Source of the DNA: JAJCYL01 sp965206015
GTDB taxonomy: Bacteria > Bacteroidota > Bacteroidia > Cytophagales > Cyclobacteriaceae
Assembly: GCA_965206015.1 (NCBI GenBank)
Contig: CBDBIW010000002.1
Coordinates: 1 to 64,000 of the forward strand
Reading direction: 5' to 3'
Length of the DNA: 64,000 bases
The first letter of the stretch is position 1, and each line of letters opens with the position of its first letter. The notes beneath the pieces were generated by a model. It saw only the letters and a list, made by a program, of their open reading frames with translations. It did no database searches and was not told the DNA's origin. A program made the position numbers and the translations under genes. Positions 61,094-64,000 of this stretch are shown here, piece by piece.

Positions 61094-61612
61094 TTGATGC
61101 ATGAAACAAAAACAATAACACTGACTGACAGTCAAGAAAGATTCAGAAAGAGGTTTTTAAGCCCTATACTTTTTAGATTTTATGTGTTGTTCAATGTTCC
61201 GGCAGGTTTCATAGCCGGTATGAAATTGGTCGAACTTGAAGCTGACCACGCCGTGTCTACCATTCCATTCAAGTGGTTAAATATCAATCCATTTAGATCC
61301 ACCTACTTTGCAGTACAAAGTATGGCTGCAGAATTATCTACTGCAGCCCTGGCTATGTTAGCCATTGAAGGGAAAAATCCAAGCGTAGCACTGATCATCA
61401 TCAATACCGAAGGGGAGTTCCCTAAAAAAGCCACTCAAAGAATTTGCTTTTCTTGTGAGGATGGTCCGGCATTTTTTGAAGCCGTTGAAAGGTGTATTAC
61501 AACAAATGAGTCTACTACGGTCAAAGCAAAAACGGTTGGAAAGATGCCTGATGGCACAGTTGTTTCAACTTTTTATTTTACCTGGTCGTTGAAGCAGAGG
61601 AGAGAAAGATAG
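61094..61612 (+). CDS. DUF4442 hotdog-fold (thioesterase-like) protein
   Basis: 172 residues. F-N-V-P-A-G-F-I-A-G-M-K-L-V-E-L, then K-W-L-N-I-N-P-F-R-S-T-Y-F-A-V-Q-S-M-A-A-E-L-S-T-A, matching the DUF4442 family, which shares the hotdog fold of acyl-CoA thioesterases. The start could be ATG 61094 or ATG 61097. It stands alone, diverging from carA. Substrate unknown. Confidence 0.8.
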   Translation: MMHETKTITLTDSQERFRKRFLSPILFRFYVLFNVPAGFIAGMKLVELEADHAVSTIPFKWLNINPFRSTYFAVQSMAAELSTAALAMLAIEGKNPSVALIIINTEGEFPKKATQRICFSCEDGPAFFEAVERCITTNESTTVKAKTVGKMPDGTVVSTFYFTWSLKQRRER

Positions 61613-61709
61613 AGGTGGGAAGTTGAGTATGAATAGGGGAAATAAATACGGGCTTAAGGTCGAGATAATGCCTATTCTTAAATGACCAGAAATTTCAGAC
61701 TCATTCTCT

Positions 61710-61958
61710 CTAAATTATATCATTCATCTGATTGAAATCCGTCAAGGTAGTCTTTGCGTGATTAATAATCTGTCTACCAGCATCAGTAGAAATCACCGGC
61801 TTCTTACTTCTGTCAAAAATGATGACTCCCAGATCTTCCTCAAGTTTCTTAATCTGCATGCTTAAGGTTGGCTGGGTTACCCCGCAATTCTGAGCAGCAA
61901 GAGCGAAATTTTGATGCGTATGAACAGCAACAATGTACTCCAATTGAGTAATGGTCAT
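61710..61958 (-). pseudogene. OxyR-like LysR regulator, N-terminal 82 residues only
   Basis: M-T-I-T-Q-L-E-Y-I-V-A-V is followed by H-Q-N-F-A-L-A-A-Q-N-C-G-V-T-Q-P-T-L-S-M-Q, the winged helix of OxyR/LysR regulators, then K-L-E-E-D-L-G-V-I-I-F-D-R-S-K. The frame stops after 82 residues; full proteins have about 310 and carry the peroxide-sensing cysteines in the missing part. No continuation is found downstream. It may still bind DNA but cannot sense peroxide. Confidence 0.85.
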
Positions 61959-62026
61959 ATTATAAATTTTATCTGTATAATTTATCTATATAAACACAGG
62001 AATTCTCTTTGAAAAAAGAAAGAAAC

Positions 62027-62072
62027 AATGACTACACTAATTGGAATTGATAACCAAAAAGCAGTAAGCAAT
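62027..62072 (+). pseudogene. Short N-terminal stub divergent from oxyR (possibly Dps)
   Basis: ATG 62027 gives M-T-T-L-I-G-I-D-N-Q-K-A-V-S-N before the sequence turns into IS1595 material. The start resembles Dps-type proteins, which are often divergent from oxyR, but fifteen codons are too few for certainty. Confidence 0.25.
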
Positions 62073-62395
62073 ACCCCCTGTAAGGAACTGTCGAAATAGA
62101 TGAAATGGTTATTGGTCAACAACAAGAAGGTGTAAAGGACGTGAGAACGATAAAAAGAAACTGGTAATAGTGGCTAATAGAGAAAAAAGGGAAAGGGATT
62201 GGCAGGATGTACGCCAGAGTGGTTAATAAAACAGGTAAAAAAGACTTCAAACCCTTTTTCGAAGACCATCAAACACCCAGATCCGTACCGGTGGCTGGTC
62301 AACTTGCAAGTCCTTCAAAAAGAAATATCCAAACGCAAGCCGAAAAGAGTCGGCAAAGAATTTTGTTGGCGGAATATGAGAGGAACTAGAGAGAA
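62073..62395 (+). mobile_element. IS1595-type transposase remnant
   Basis: V-E-I-D-E-M-V-I-G (first catalytic D of the DDE domain) is followed by Q-Q-Q-E-G-V-K. A shift leads to R-E-N-D-K-K-K-L-V-I-V-A and another to M-Y-A-R-V-V-N-K-T-G-K-K-D-F-K-P-F-F-E-D-H. This is the central part of an IS1595-type (ISXO2-like) transposase. The start, the second D and the end are missing. It lies between the oxyR stub and the DUF2911 gene. Confidence 0.6.
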
Positions 62396-62444
62396 CAAAG
62401 CTGGAAGTATGTAACATACTTCCAACTTCTCTTCCACCATTAAA

Positions 62445-63311
62445 TTACTTTTTCCACATGGCAATGGCGTCTTCATTCAGTTTGATATAACCGAAATCTC
62501 CACCTTCATTAGCCTTTGCTTTAGCTAAAGATTGCTGTGCAGTAGCAATAGCACCCTTTTTATCACCCATTTTAGCTAGGATTTGAGCTTTTGCATGAAT
62601 GTTCCAGAAAGCATCTGAATTAATTTCAATCGCTTTATTCATCCATTCTAATGCTTTGCCCAAATCTTTATCATTTTGGTAATAATAAGTAGCAGACTGT
62701 GCATAAAGCCCTCCAACTTGTGTCATTGGATTTTTCATGGCTTTATCAATCTGAGCCATCACCCGGTTGTCAGTATCAACTGTAACATTGAAACGGGTGT
62801 AATACTTTCCCCAGAACATACCAATGTTTGTCGAGTTATCTGTCATGTCTGAAAAAATGAATGTCAAACGTTCTACATTCTGATCCCAGGTTTGAGTCTT
62901 GGATGTCCATTTGGCTACTTCATTTTTCTCATCGTACCTGCCAACATTGCCACCAATTGACATGTCGCTATATAAAGACCACGTCCATTCTTCTTGTCCA
63001 GGTATAGAAAATACCATATATCGACCAGCAGGCACTTTTTTGCCTTCAAATGAAGCGTCGGTATCAAATTCAATGAAAGTCCCCGAATTCGCTCCAGTTC
63101 TCCATCTCTGACCCCATTTTTCAACCTCAACAAATAATTCACGTCCTTTAACGCCTGGTCTCGAGTATTCGAGAGTAAAATTGCTAACTCCAACGACTTG
63201 TTCAACTTTTGAATTTGGGCTAGGAGCGGGTGTTTGTACATTTTGTGCTGATAACTGGCTAACTGCCACAATTGTTATCGCTGTTAAAATTAAGTTACCT
63301 ACCTGTTTCAT
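62445..63311 (-). CDS. Exported DUF2911 protein with TPR-like C-terminus
   Basis: 288 residues with a signal peptide (A-I-T-I-V-A-V-S-Q-L-S-A-Q). The DUF2911 core shows as V-G-V-S-N-F-T-L-E-Y-S-R-P-G-V-K-G-R, then W-R-T-G-A-N-S-G-T-F-I-E-F and P-A-G-R-Y-M-V-F-S-I-P. Two helical repeats follow (A-L-E-W-M-N-K-A-I-E-I-N, A-I-A-T-A-Q-Q-S-L-A-K-A). DUF2911 proteins are abundant exported proteins of this phylum with no known reaction. Intact and alone. Confidence 0.88.
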   Translation of the reverse strand: MKQVGNLILTAITIVAVSQLSAQNVQTPAPSPNSKVEQVVGVSNFTLEYSRPGVKGRELFVEVEKWGQRWRTGANSGTFIEFDTDASFEGKKVPAGRYMVFSIPGQEEWTWSLYSDMSIGGNVGRYDEKNEVAKWTSKTQTWDQNVERLTFIFSDMTDNSTNIGMFWGKYYTRFNVTVDTDNRVMAQIDKAMKNPMTQVGGLYAQSATYYYQNDKDLGKALEWMNKAIEINSDAFWNIHAKAQILAKMGDKKGAIATAQQSLAKAKANEGGDFGYIKLNEDAIAMWKK

Positions 63312-63459
63312 TATTTATATATTATTTGGTTTAGCCTACAAACTTAAAAGATTTTTTTGAGCTAGAGTGGACAAAAGACCTGTTAACTTTTTGTTAATTC
63401 CGAATTACTTTTGAATTACTTTTTTTGTGTAACAGACTGTAGGAGTCAACGATTGAAAG

Positions 63460-64000
63460 TCATATGCTGTCAACAATATAAAGCGTCAATGTTAATAAGA
63501 GGGCCAATGGGATTACCCATTTAAACCAAATGAATAAGGATGTTCCCCATTTTTGGCCCATTTCGCCAGGTAAAATCTCCTTCAATGTCTTAATTCGGCC
63601 AATTCCCCAACAAATTGCAAGTACCGAAAGGCCGCTTCCTATGGTTTGCATTCCTGAGCCGAAGATTAGATCCAGGGTTCCTATCAACTCGGGATATAGG
63701 GCACTGGGGAGGATAATTGTCATTTCAGCAATTCCTAAACCAACAATGACCTGGTTTCGGGTAAACCTGAAAAGACTGCTATCACCTAAGCCACCTGCGA
63801 CCACTTCAAGAGCCGCAATATTTGACAAGAAGGCAACCAAAATGAGTCCTATTAGAAATAGAGAGCCTACTATCCTACCAAAGGGCATATGAGCAAATAA
63901 TCGGGGTAAAGTGTTGAAAAGTAATCCAGGTCCTGACGCTAAATCCAGATTGAAGGCGAGAATCACCGGTACAATGAAAACACCAGCCAGTATGGCCGCT
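63460..64000 (-). CDS. Sodium:neurotransmitter symporter-family transporter (5' end outside window)
   Basis: The frame runs open to base 64000, so the N-terminal part lies beyond the window. The visible C-terminal 180 residues have four to five membrane helices. L-A-S-G-P-G-L-L-F-N-T-L-P-R-L-F and the following helix L-V-A-F-L-S-N-I-A-A-L-E-V-V are typical of NSS (LeuT-type) transporters around helices 7-8. The remaining helices end in an I-V-D-S-I tail. It would import an amino acid with sodium. Confidence 0.8.
   Translation of the reverse strand, partial: AAILAGVFIVPVILAFNLDLASGPGLLFNTLPRLFAHMPFGRIVGSLFLIGLILVAFLSNIAALEVVAGGLGDSSLFRFTRNQVIVGLGIAEMTIILPSALYPELIGTLDLIFGSGMQTIGSGLSVLAICWGIGRIKTLKEILPGEMGQKWGTSLFIWFKWVIPLALLLTLTLYIVDSI

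Overview
The window looks like the chromosome of a gliding member of the Bacteroidota, most likely a Cytophagales-type bacterium. The evidence is gldA-gldF-gldG in one run, a short primary sigma factor, LysS with the long C-terminal tail common in this phylum, lipoproteins with an acidic run after the lipid cysteine, and promoters of the TTTG / TAnnTTTG type. Host DNA is AT-rich; bases 1-7833 are visibly richer in G+C and are phage-derived. No rRNA, tRNA or CRISPR array was seen.

Layout. 1-7833: late (tail) half of a Mu-like contractile-tail prophage on the + strand: sheath, tube, tail chaperone with a probable -1 frameshift, tape measure, baseplate genes, fibre, and a Dam-type methylase at the place where Mu carries mom. 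7834-8800: probable phage end and two broken host genes. 8799-11992: four envelope genes on the - strand, including a surface-type lipoprotein with two anti-sigma-K-like domains. 12169-15195: an SDR remnant and a second, decayed Mu-like prophage (capsid piece, MuB and MuA pieces fused by deletion, small regulator, divergent repressor). 15196-28888: mostly intact housekeeping genes (OsmC, malQ, rpoD, gldA-gldF-gldG-DUF4340, holA, pckA) with one multiply frameshifted gene before rpoD. 29146-35627: a pseudogene-rich stretch around moaD-moaE, a DUF6503 lipoprotein and alkD. 35667-44162: dciA-recF, pdhA, tyrosine catabolism (fahA plus flavin reductase), aspartate kinase, ribH and a TPR membrane protein. 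44458-54633: rtcB with a coupled small gene, asnS, rpoN, a PAP2-like protein, an intact ISAzo13-type element, and a Pif1-like helicase beside a small gene with a HolD-like pattern. 54706-64000: M28 peptidase and IS200 remnants, lysS, carA-eno, DUF4442, truncated oxyR, DUF2911 protein and a partial sodium symporter.

Theme. Mobile-element traces are dense: two Mu-like phages and IS4-like, IS256, IS982, ISAzo13, IS200, IS3 and IS1595 elements. Only the ISAzo13 copy looks intact. IS982, IS3 and the second Mu-like phage show the same architecture: ends kept, middle deleted. About a dozen host genes nearby carry frameshifts, stops or truncations, so the genome appears to be shedding accessory functions while core genes stay intact. 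All family names come from reading motifs by eye; no search was run.
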